A stretch of DNA of 64,000 nucleotides, taken from assembly GCF_026810505.1 (NCBI RefSeq), contig NZ_CP101750.1, positions 5,637,501 to 5,701,500 of the forward strand, written 5' to 3'. The stretch comes from Streptomyces sp. Je 1-369 (GTDB lineage Bacteria > Actinomycetota > Actinomycetes > Streptomycetales > Streptomycetaceae). The position numbers and the translations under genes are program-made. Positions 26,820-34,334 of this stretch are shown piece after piece. The stretch's first letter is position 1. Each line of letters opens with the position of its first letter. The notes below the pieces were generated by a model that was given only the letters and a program-made list of their open reading frames with translations, was not told the origin of the DNA and ran no database searches.

Positions 26820-27533
26820 TCACGTGGTCGCTTTGAGGGCGGCGAGGCGGGCGGTGATCTCCGCCTCGTCGCCCAGGGCGTCCAGCTCCTCGAACTGCGC
26901 GTCGAGCGAGGACGCGGCCAGCTCCTGCTTGCCGAGGGCCCGCGCCTCCTCGCGCCGCACCTTCTCCTCGAAGCGGCTCAACTCGCTGGTGGGGTCCAGG
27001 ACGTCGATGCTCCGGGCCGCGTCCATCATCTGGTTCTGCGCCTGCGCGGTCTTCGCGCGGGCCACCAACTGATCACGCCGCGATTCGAGTTCCGTCAGTT
27101 TCGTCTTCATCCGGTCCAGCCCGGACCTCAGTCTCTCCACGACCTCGGTCTGCGCGGCGATCGTCGGCTCGGCGCCCTTCGCCTCCTTCTCGGACTGCAG
27201 CTGCCGCCCGAGCGCGACCTTCGCGAGCCGGTCGAACTTGTCGGCCTCCGTGGCGTCGCCGCCCGCGCGCAGCTCGTCCGCCTTCCTGCTCGCCGCGAGC
27301 GCCTTGCCGCCCCACTCGGCCGCCGCGTCCTGGTCCTCCTTCAGATCCTGCTCCAGCATCCGCAGATTGCCGATGGTGGTCGCGACCGCCTCCTCCGCCT
27401 CCCTGATGTTGTCCGAGTAGTCGCGGATCAGCTGGTCGAGCATCTTCTGCGGGTCCTCGGCCTGGTCGAGCAGCGCGTTGAGGTTCGCCTTGGCGAGCTG
27501 GGTGACACGGCCGAGGATGGTCTGCTTCGTCAT
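26820..27533 (-). CDS. pspA: PspA/IM30 family protein
   Basis: A 237-residue, almost wholly helical protein. The first segment is an amphipathic helix (ILGRVTQLAKANLNALLDQAEDP) that binds membranes, and the rest is long coiled coil. PspA/IM30 proteins assemble ESCRT-III-like polymers that protect or remodel the cytoplasmic membrane. The C-terminus ends SSLDAQFEELDALGDEAEITARLAALK. ATG 27533 is preceded on the minus strand by GGAGCAGAAGCC. It is 44 bp downstream of the TPM-domain gene and probably co-transcribed with it. Confidence 0.9.
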   Translation of the reverse strand: MTKQTILGRVTQLAKANLNALLDQAEDPQKMLDQLIRDYSDNIREAEEAVATTIGNLRMLEQDLKEDQDAAAEWGGKALAASRKADELRAGGDATEADKFDRLAKVALGRQLQSEKEAKGAEPTIAAQTEVVERLRSGLDRMKTKLTELESRRDQLVARAKTAQAQNQMMDAARSIDVLDPTSELSRFEEKVRREEARALGKQELAASSLDAQFEELDALGDEAEITARLAALKATT

Positions 27534-27577
27534 GGCTTCTGCTCCTTGGTTGCGAGGGGGGCGTCGGGGGTGCGTCG

Positions 27578-29713
27578 TCAGAACCTGCCGCCTCCGCCTC
27601 TGCGGCCCCGCGTACCGCCGCCGCCGAAACTGCCGGGACTGCCACCTCCGAAACCGCCCCCTCCGTAGCCACCGCCTCCGCCGAAACCGCCCCCTCCGTA
27701 GGAACCGCCTCGGCGACCGCCTCCTCCGAAGAGTTCGCCCAGGATGATGCCGCCGAGGACGGCGCCGCCCATGCCGCCGCCTCGTCCACCGCCTCCGCCG
27801 GCGCCTCCATAGGGGTTGCCGTAGCCCCGTACGTCTCGCTCGGCGAGCTGGTGCGCCTGACGGGCCAGCGCGTCCGCCCGCTGCGCCGCGGAGAGGGCCG
27901 CGGTGGCGTCGTCGTCCTCGGCCGCCTCCGCCTGCGCGAGGTGGCGCTGGGCCTCGGCCAGGCGGGTCCGCGCCTCGCTGCCGACGGCGCCGCGGTGCGT
28001 GGTGACGAAGTCGGTGGCCGCCCCGACGGCGCTGCGCGCGGTGAGCAGTGCCTGGGAGAGCAGGGTCCGGGCGCGCCGGTCGGTGACCTCGCGTTCTCGG
28101 GCGCCCGCGAGGGCCTCGTCCAGCGCGGTGTCGGCCTCCTCGACCCGGCGCAGGGCGTCGAGCGGGTCGTAGGGCCCCTCGGCCGTCCTGCGGCGCACCT
28201 CGGCGACGACCGACTCGGCGCGGGCCACACGGCCCCTCAGATCGGCCGTGGAGGCCCCTGCGGCGGACCCTGTGGGCGTGCCTTCGAGGAGGCCGCGCGC
28301 GTCCGCGAGGTCCGCCTCGGCGTCGGTGAGCGCTCCCGGCAGCTTCTCGGCGGCCAGCGCGAGCTCGGCGGCCAGCCGGTCCACGGCGTCCACGAACGTG
28401 CCGGCCTGGTCGACGGCGCCCTCGGCGGCGCGCAGGTGGACGGCGGCCTTGCCGCTCTCGCCCGCGTCCACGCTCTGCCGGGCCTGATTGAGGTGGGTGG
28501 TGGCGAACACGAGCCGGTCCCTGGCCTGCTCGACATGGCCGAGTACCGGGGCGGAAGCAGTCGGCGCGTACGTCTCGCGGAGGCCGGAGAGGGTGGTCTC
28601 CGCGGCGCCGGTGCGCGCGGCGACCTGCCGGAACACCGTCTCCGTGTGCTCCAGGGCCTGCGGGGCGCTCTTCTCCAGGGCGCGCAACTCGTCGAACCCT
28701 GCGGTCTCGGCGTCGAGGCGGCGGTCCGCCTCCGTGCAGCGCGCCACGATCTCCTCCAGCATGCGGCGCCTGGTGGGATCGTCCTCGGGGAAGGCGTCGT
28801 CGAGCTCCTGGCGGAGCCGGAACGCCGCCGTCAGCTCCGTCTGCGCGTACGCGAGCGCGTCGGCGAAGGGCCTGACCGCGTCCTCCCCGAACTGGGCGGT
28901 GGCGAAGCCGAGCTCCTCGGTGCTGGTGCGGATCGCGTCATCGGTCTCCACCAGCAGCAGCCGGGCCTTCTTGTCGAGCTCGGGGAGCGGGGTCGTCTCC
29001 TTGCCCGCGCTCTTGCCCGGGCCCTGCTCCCACCCGCCACCGGGGGTCGTGCGGGTCGTGGCGCGCTTCCTGCGGCGCTTGTACGCGACCGTGGCGGCGA
29101 CACCGGCCGCGCACGCCGCCGCCACGGGCAGCACCAGGTCACCCGTCGCCGAGTCCCCGGCTCCGGAGGCGCCGCCGGGGTCGGCCGGGCCCGGCGTGAC
29201 CGACGGGGTGGGCGCGGGACGGCCGGCGAGCACCGCGCGGTAGCCGTCCGCCGCGCCGATCGCGGCTCCGGCCCAGTCGTTCTCACGCAGGGCGGGCCTG
29301 ATCGCCGTGGTCGCCACGTCCTGGAGCCGGGCGTCGGTGAGCCGCGAACCCTCGTCCACGGAGTAGGCGAACTGGCGGTCGTGCGTGGCGACGGCGAGCA
29401 GTACGTCGTCGAGCCCGAGGCCGTTGCGGTCGGCCGTGGCGTCCGCCCAGCTCTGCGCGGAACGGCCGGAGAAGTCGCGTACGTAGACGACGAAGAGCTG
29501 TACGCGCCGGTCGTCGTACAGCCGGTCGAGCGCCCGCTCGGCAGCGTCCGCACGGTCCCCGAGCGCGTCCACCCGGTCGGTGATCTGGCCGGAGCGGGAG
29601 AGCGTGACGGGGTCGTCGGCGGCCGCGGGGGAGGCGCTCAGCAGCGGGAACCAGGCGAGCAGCACGGCCACCGCGGCCGCGGCTGCCCGCGCGGCTATGG
29701 GCGAGGGCGGCAT
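27578..29713 (-). CDS. TPM-domain protein with glycine-rich tail
   Basis: A 711-residue envelope protein. It has a signal peptide (about 1-33, ending SPAAADD) and a TPM phosphatase-like domain at about 38-170 (VDALGDRADAAERALDRLYDDRRVQLFVVYV...). A transmembrane helix (about 195-214, followed by KRRRKR) and a long coiled-coil region (about 240-620) come next. The tail has GG/GGG/GYGG repeats with R (about 630-711), resembling YgcG-type TPM proteins. ATG 29713 is used; a GTG one codon upstream is equally possible. It is divergent from the MoxR gene and directly upstream of pspA. Confidence 0.8.
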   Translation of the reverse strand: MPPSPIAARAAAAAVAVLLAWFPLLSASPAAADDPVTLSRSGQITDRVDALGDRADAAERALDRLYDDRRVQLFVVYVRDFSGRSAQSWADATADRNGLGLDDVLLAVATHDRQFAYSVDEGSRLTDARLQDVATTAIRPALRENDWAGAAIGAADGYRAVLAGRPAPTPSVTPGPADPGGASGAGDSATGDLVLPVAAACAAGVAATVAYKRRRKRATTRTTPGGGWEQGPGKSAGKETTPLPELDKKARLLLVETDDAIRTSTEELGFATAQFGEDAVRPFADALAYAQTELTAAFRLRQELDDAFPEDDPTRRRMLEEIVARCTEADRRLDAETAGFDELRALEKSAPQALEHTETVFRQVAARTGAAETTLSGLRETYAPTASAPVLGHVEQARDRLVFATTHLNQARQSVDAGESGKAAVHLRAAEGAVDQAGTFVDAVDRLAAELALAAEKLPGALTDAEADLADARGLLEGTPTGSAAGASTADLRGRVARAESVVAEVRRRTAEGPYDPLDALRRVEEADTALDEALAGAREREVTDRRARTLLSQALLTARSAVGAATDFVTTHRGAVGSEARTRLAEAQRHLAQAEAAEDDDATAALSAAQRADALARQAHQLAERDVRGYGNPYGGAGGGGGRGGGMGGAVLGGIILGELFGGGGRRGGSYGGGGFGGGGGYGGGGFGGGSPGSFGGGGTRGRRGGGGRF

Positions 29714-29830
29714 CACATTTGGGAGCGTATGGCGGCATTGGGGGCTTCGCGACCGGGGACGCCGGGGATGGGCCGGGAACTGCGGTCCGGCCCGCTCCGT
29801 TGTCGTTTCGTCGTGGCTTGGCGGGCGTCG

Positions 29831-29872
29831 CGGGCTTGACGGGCTTCACGGGCTTCACGGGCTTCACGGGCT
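29831..29872. repeat. Tandem 9-bp repeat upstream of the MoxR gene
   Basis: CGGGCTTCA is repeated about 4.7 times (first unit CGGGCTTGA) from 29831. It ends at GGGAGGGG, the MoxR gene ribosome site. It is upstream of the chosen start and could be a variable leader. Confidence 0.75.
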
Positions 29873-29886
29873 GGGAGGGGCAGGGG

Positions 29887-31101
29887 TTGAGTGTGGGGGC
29901 ACCGGACGGGCAGGGCTCGCGGAATACGGCCGAGCGGCTGCGGAAGATCAGCGGCGAGCTCTCCGACCGCTTCTTCGAGCGCGCCGACGTGGTGCGGACC
30001 CTGCTGGTGACGCTGCTGGCCGGGCAGCACTCCTTGGTGCTCGGCCCGCCGGGGACGGCGAAGTCCGAGCTGGCCAGGGAGCTCACGGGCAGGATCGTCG
30101 GGGCGTCGTACTGGGAGATCCTCCTGTCGAAGTTCACCGCGCCGACGCGGATGTTCGGCCCCATCGACGTCGCCGCGCTGGCCCGCGGCGAGTACCGACA
30201 GGTGTACGAGGGCCGCGCCACGACCGCGCACATCGCGTTCATCGACGAGATATTCAAGTGCTCCACAGCCGCCTTGAACGAGACGCTCGGCTACCTCAAC
30301 GAGCGGATCTACCACCCGGAGAACGGCGGCGAACCGATCCGCTGCCCGCTGATCGGGGCCATCACGGCGAGCAACGAACTGCCCGTCGGAGAGGACTCGG
30401 CCGCCATCTACGACCGGCTCCTCGTCCGCATCGAGGTCGGCTATCTGGAAGACCCCTCGAACTTCGCCGCGCTGGTCCGCTCCGCCGTCAGCCGCCCGAC
30501 GGCACCGCGACGGACCACCGTGGAGCTGGCCGCGTTGCAGGAGGCCGTGACCGTAGGTGTCCCCTCCATAGAGGTCACCGACGCGATCGTCGACGCGGTG
30601 TGCACGTTGCGGGCCGCCCTGCGCCGCAAGGAGCTCGTCGCCTCCGACCGCCGCTGGCGGCAGGCGGTGGGCCTGCTCCAGGCGTCCGCGTACCTGGACG
30701 GACGTCCGGTGGTCGCCGAGACCGATCTGTCGGTGCTCACGCACGTGCTGTGGAACTCCCCGGCCGAGCGGCCGACCGTCGAGCGCGAGGTGCTGCACCT
30801 GGTCAACCCCGACGCCAAGGAAGCGCTCGACCTGGCCGACACCATCGAGGAGCTGGAGGCCCAGCTCGACGCGATGGCCGGGCAGTCCCGCGAGGCGCTG
30901 AGCGACTGGGTCATCAAGAAGGCCCACAACAAGCTCGCCACGGCGGGGCAGCGGCTGGAGAAGCTGCGCGAGGAGGCGGCGAACGCCGGACGCTCCACCT
31001 CCGCCATCGACCGTGTCACCGGCCGTCAGCGCGCCGTCCGCGCCCGCGTCCTCACCGAGGCGCTCGGCGTGGACGCGAGCGCGGTGCAGGCGCGGTTCTG
31101 A
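29887..31101 (+). CDS. MoxR/RavA-type AAA+ ATPase
   Basis: A 404-residue AAA+ ATPase. Walker A is GPPGTAKS (about 53-60), then SKFTAPTRMFGPIDV, then Walker B AFIDEIFK with the sensor segment AITASNELP. MoxR ATPases work with VWA proteins as chaperone or metal-insertion machines. The TTG at 29887 is chosen because GGGAGGGG lies 6 bp upstream; a GTG at 29893 is the alternative. An upstream in-frame start would add the low-complexity GFTGFTGFTG peptide. It is followed 17 bp later by the VWA gene. Confidence 0.87.
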   Translation: MSVGAPDGQGSRNTAERLRKISGELSDRFFERADVVRTLLVTLLAGQHSLVLGPPGTAKSELARELTGRIVGASYWEILLSKFTAPTRMFGPIDVAALARGEYRQVYEGRATTAHIAFIDEIFKCSTAALNETLGYLNERIYHPENGGEPIRCPLIGAITASNELPVGEDSAAIYDRLLVRIEVGYLEDPSNFAALVRSAVSRPTAPRRTTVELAALQEAVTVGVPSIEVTDAIVDAVCTLRAALRRKELVASDRRWRQAVGLLQASAYLDGRPVVAETDLSVLTHVLWNSPAERPTVEREVLHLVNPDAKEALDLADTIEELEAQLDAMAGQSREALSDWVIKKAHNKLATAGQRLEKLREEAANAGRSTSAIDRVTGRQRAVRARVLTEALGVDASAVQARF

Positions 31102-31118
31102 GCGGCGCGCACAGGACC

Positions 31119-32741
31119 GTGGACGAGGCACAGGACGGGCGCGTCGAGCCGCAGGGGCATGCCCGGCCCGGGCCCCTCCCGAACGCCGCTGCCCCCGCCC
31201 CTGTCCCGGCCCCCGCCCCCGTCCCCGTCCCGGCTCCCGAGAGGCACACCGCCGCCGTGGTCGCGGACCGGTTCGACCGGCTCACCTGGCGCGACACCTA
31301 CGGCCAGTCGGCCGCCCTGCGCGAGCTGGCCGAGGAGCTGAGCGCACGCCACGACTGCGCCAGCGACCTCCAGGCCGACGCGTTCCTGGCGGCCTACCAA
31401 GCCCGCCCCCGGCTGCGCGAGCGCACCGAGATGACCCTCTCCAGGATGCTCAACCACCAGGTGATCACCTCCCTGATGGAGTCACCGGACTTCGCCGAGC
31501 TGCACCGTGAAACGGCCGGCGACCCCTACGCCGCCGCGATGGCCGTACTCGCCCAGGCCACCGCACTGCGCCGCCTGCTGGACGACACCCAGGACACCCA
31601 GAACGCCCAGAACGCCCAGAACGCCCAGGAAGCCCAGGAGACCCAGGAACGGGCGGAGCAGGCCGCTCAACAGACCGCCGCCCAACAGACCGCCGCTCAA
31701 CAGACCGCCGCTCAACAGACCGCTGCCCAACAGACCACACAGCAAGCCGCAGACCAGGCCGCGCAAGCCCTCGGAGCCGCCGCCCCCGGCATCCGCACCG
31801 CCACACGGAACGCCGGGGCGAAAGCCGCCGCAGCCGTGCGCGCGGAAGCCACCCTGATGCGGGCCTGGGGCGTCGGCTCGGGAGAGTTGGAGCGGATGTC
31901 GTTCGACCGGCGCGCCCGGCTCGCCGAACGGCTGCGCACCGGCCGCCTCGCCGCGTGGGCGGAACTCATCGGCCGCTTCCGGCAGATGGCCCACGGAGAG
32001 CGCGCCCGCAAGGTGGAGCACACCTCCGGGGAGCTGATCGGCGTCACGCTCGGCAATGACCTGTCCCGTGTCGTCCCCTCCGAACTGGCCAACCTCGGAC
32101 TGCCCGCACTGCGAGCGGTATTCGCCGCGCGCTACGCCGCCGGCCAGCTGATGCTCTACGACAGCGAGGGCGAGCGGACCACCGGGCGGGGCGCCGTCAT
32201 CGCGTGCGTCGACACGTCGCACTCCATGTACGCGGAGGGACCCGGCGGGGTCCCGCGCGAGGCGTGGGCCAAGGCGTGTGCCCTGGCGCTGCTGGACCAG
32301 GCCCGCTCCGGAGGACGCGACTTCGTGGGCATCCTGTTCGCCGCCGCCGACAAGCTCCGGATCTTCCGCTTCCCGGCCGACGAGGCCGCCGACATCGACC
32401 GGGTGCTGGACTTCGCGGAGACCTTCCTGGGCGGCGGCACCAGCTATCAGCGGCCGCTGTCGGCCGCCCTGGAGCTGCTGGCGGAGGAGTACGACGACGC
32501 GGCCCGTACGCGCGGCGACATCGTGATGCTCACCGACGACGAGTGCGACGTCACGGAGGAGTGGATGCGCGGCTGGAACGACGCCAAGCACCGGCTGGGC
32601 TTCCGCGTGTTCGGTCTGGCCGTCGGCGCGCCGCCCGCCGCGGAGGCCGGCTCGGTCCTGGACGCCCTGTGCGACAACCTCCGCGTCATCGACGACTTCA
32701 CCGACGTCCACACCGCGGCCGATCTCTTCCGCGTGATCTGA
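31119..32741 (+). CDS. VWA-domain protein with Q-rich repeats (ViaA-like)
   Basis: A 540-residue partner of the MoxR ATPase. The N-terminal Pro-rich region and a helical segment lead into a low-complexity stretch around 155-207 (NAQNAQ then AQQTAAQQTAAQQT). The C-terminal half is a von Willebrand A domain; its metal site is DTSHS at 365-369, with further ligands likely in GGGTSYQ and LTDDECD. The arrangement resembles E. coli ViaA, which RavA drives. The GTG is the first in-frame start after the MoxR stop, but its Shine-Dalgarno site (AGGACC) is close. Confidence 0.82.
   Translation: MDEAQDGRVEPQGHARPGPLPNAAAPAPVPAPAPVPVPAPERHTAAVVADRFDRLTWRDTYGQSAALRELAEELSARHDCASDLQADAFLAAYQARPRLRERTEMTLSRMLNHQVITSLMESPDFAELHRETAGDPYAAAMAVLAQATALRRLLDDTQDTQNAQNAQNAQEAQETQERAEQAAQQTAAQQTAAQQTAAQQTAAQQTTQQAADQAAQALGAAAPGIRTATRNAGAKAAAAVRAEATLMRAWGVGSGELERMSFDRRARLAERLRTGRLAAWAELIGRFRQMAHGERARKVEHTSGELIGVTLGNDLSRVVPSELANLGLPALRAVFAARYAAGQLMLYDSEGERTTGRGAVIACVDTSHSMYAEGPGGVPREAWAKACALALLDQARSGGRDFVGILFAAADKLRIFRFPADEAADIDRVLDFAETFLGGGTSYQRPLSAALELLAEEYDDAARTRGDIVMLTDDECDVTEEWMRGWNDAKHRLGFRVFGLAVGAPPAAEAGSVLDALCDNLRVIDDFTDVHTAADLFRVI
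31585..31739 (+). repeat. Two in-frame tandem repeat tracts in the VWA gene
   Basis: A 9-bp tract (ACGCCCAGA-like, seven units from 31585 to 31647) encodes the NAQ/EAQ run. A 15-bp tract with units starting at 31665, 31680, 31695, 31710 and 31725 (GCTCAACAGACCGCC or GCCCAACAG...) encodes five AQQTA units. Both periods are multiples of three, so copy-number change would not shift frame. Confidence 0.88.
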
Positions 32742-32828
32742 CCCGGCCGGGGGAGTGCGGGAGCGCGTACGGTGATCATGGGCAAGGCCGGGCCCCCGGG
32801 GCAGCGGTCGCGACGGGGAGGTGCGCGG

Positions 32829-33551
32829 GTGGGCGAGGTCTGGGACGGGGTCAGGGAGCGCGTGCTCGCGTTGCGGGAGGCGCCGAACCGGCGGGCCGTG
32901 TTCGGCGCGTACTTCAAGGAGTCCGGGCATGAGTTCGAGCTGCGGCCTGTCCTGAGCGAGGAGCAGGTCACCGCGGTGGAGCGGCAGCGAGGGGTGCGGT
33001 TCCCCGAGGAGTACCGGAGCTTTCTGCTGGAGGTCGGGGCGGGTGGCGCCGGGCCGGACTACGGCCTGTTCACCGTCGAGCCGCCCGATCCGGAGCAGGA
33101 CGCGTCGGCCTACGGCCACCTCCACCCCGGCGCCGACGCGGAGCCCGCGCCCGCGACGTTCCGCCCGGAGCGCACCGCGGAGTGGGAGGAGCATCAGGCG
33201 GCGGAGCCCCAGCGGGCGGCCTACGGGGACTCCGACGACGACGCGGCACGGTTCCGCGACGCCTACGCCGCCTGGGACGCGCGCGACGACGAGCTCCTCG
33301 ACTCGCTGACCGACGGCGCGTGCTACGTGAGCGAACAGGGCTGTGCCTATTACACGTTGCTGGTTCTGACCGGAGCCGAGCGCGGCACGATGTGGCAGGA
33401 CGTCCGCGCGGCGGGGGAGGGCGTGGTCCCGTACGAGCTCTTCGGCAGCACGGCGCGCGTCACCTTCGCGCAGTGGTACGTCCACTGGCTGACCCGTGCG
33501 GAACGGGTGGCCGGGCGGACGCCCGAGAGCCCGGAGCGGGACGGGGCGTAG
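32829..33551 (+). CDS. SMI1/KNR4 (SUKH) family protein
   Basis: A 240-residue protein with a SUKH-type core: LSEEQVTAVERQRGVRFPEEYRSFLLEVGAGGAGPDYGLF near residues 43-82 is typical, followed by a long middle and a CYVSEQGCAYYTLLVLTG segment. SUKH proteins include immunity proteins of polymorphic toxins; others are general. The GTG at 32829 is chosen because GGGGAGG lies 7 bp upstream; starts at 32772 or 32778 would add about 19 basic residues. No toxin gene is adjacent, so a role in immunity is not supported here. Confidence 0.72.
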   Translation: MGEVWDGVRERVLALREAPNRRAVFGAYFKESGHEFELRPVLSEEQVTAVERQRGVRFPEEYRSFLLEVGAGGAGPDYGLFTVEPPDPEQDASAYGHLHPGADAEPAPATFRPERTAEWEEHQAAEPQRAAYGDSDDDAARFRDAYAAWDARDDELLDSLTDGACYVSEQGCAYYTLLVLTGAERGTMWQDVRAAGEGVVPYELFGSTARVTFAQWYVHWLTRAERVAGRTPESPERDGA

Positions 33552-33563
33552 CCCCCGGTGCGG

Positions 33564-34334
33564 CTACTCCGCCCTCCGCCGGATCTTGTTCCCCAGCCAC
33601 ACCAGCGGGTCGTACTTCCGGTCAACGGCCCGTTCCTTCAGCGGAATCAGCGCGTTGTCCGTGATCTTGATGCCTTCCGGGCACACCTCCGTGCAGCACT
33701 TCGTGATGTTGCAGTAGCCGAGGCCGTGCTCGTCCTGGGCGGTGCGTTTGCGGTCGAGGCCGGAGTCCGCCGCCGCGTCCAGCGGGTGCATGTCCAGTTC
33801 GGCGACGCGCATCAGGAAGCGCGGGCCCGCGAAGGCGCCCTTGTTCTCCTCGTGGTCGCGCACCACGTGGCACGTGTCCTGGCACAGGAAGCACTCGATG
33901 CACTTGCGGAACTCCTGCGGACGGTCCACGTCCGACTGCTGCATGCGGTACTCGCCGGGGCCCAGATCCGCGGGCGGTACGAACGCCGGGACCTCCCGCG
34001 CCTTGGTGTAGTTGAAGCCGACGTCCGTCACCAGGTCGCGCACCACGGGGAAGGCCCGCAGCGGGGTCACCGTGATGACCTCGTCGCGGTCGAAGGTCGA
34101 CATCCGCGTCATGCACATGAGGCGGGGGCGTCCGTTGATCTCCGCCGAGCACGAACCGCACTTGCCCGCCTTGCAGTTCCAGCGCACCGCGAGGTCGGGT
34201 GCCTGGGTGGCCTGCAAGCGGTGGATGATGTCGAGGACGACCTCTCCCTCGTTGACCTCGATCTTGAAGTCCTCCAGGTCACCGCCGCTCAGGTCCCCGC
34301 GCCAGACCTTGAATCGCGCGTCGTACGACGTCAT
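33564..34334 (-). CDS. sdhB: Succinate dehydrogenase iron-sulfur subunit (Sdh1 type)
   Basis: A 256-residue electron-transfer subunit. The [2Fe-2S] ligands are C54, C59, C62 and C74 (WNCKAGKCGSCSAEINGRPRLMC). The C-terminal ferredoxin-like motifs CIECFLCQDTC and CNITKCCTEVCPEGIK carry the [4Fe-4S] and [3Fe-4S] clusters. It passes electrons from the flavoprotein to the quinone. It is last in the operon and overlaps the flavoprotein stop by 4 bp. The Sdh1-like operon (anchor, A, B) is an alternative to the classical four-subunit complex. Confidence 0.93.
   Translation of the reverse strand: MTSYDARFKVWRGDLSGGDLEDFKIEVNEGEVVLDIIHRLQATQAPDLAVRWNCKAGKCGSCSAEINGRPRLMCMTRMSTFDRDEVITVTPLRAFPVVRDLVTDVGFNYTKAREVPAFVPPADLGPGEYRMQQSDVDRPQEFRKCIECFLCQDTCHVVRDHEENKGAFAGPRFLMRVAELDMHPLDAAADSGLDRKRTAQDEHGLGYCNITKCCTEVCPEGIKITDNALIPLKERAVDRKYDPLVWLGNKIRRRAE

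Noticed and set aside
30441..31019. A 192-codon minus-strand frame inside the MoxR gene
   Set aside because: Antisense to the AAA+ coding region. Serine- and arginine-rich translation without a family.
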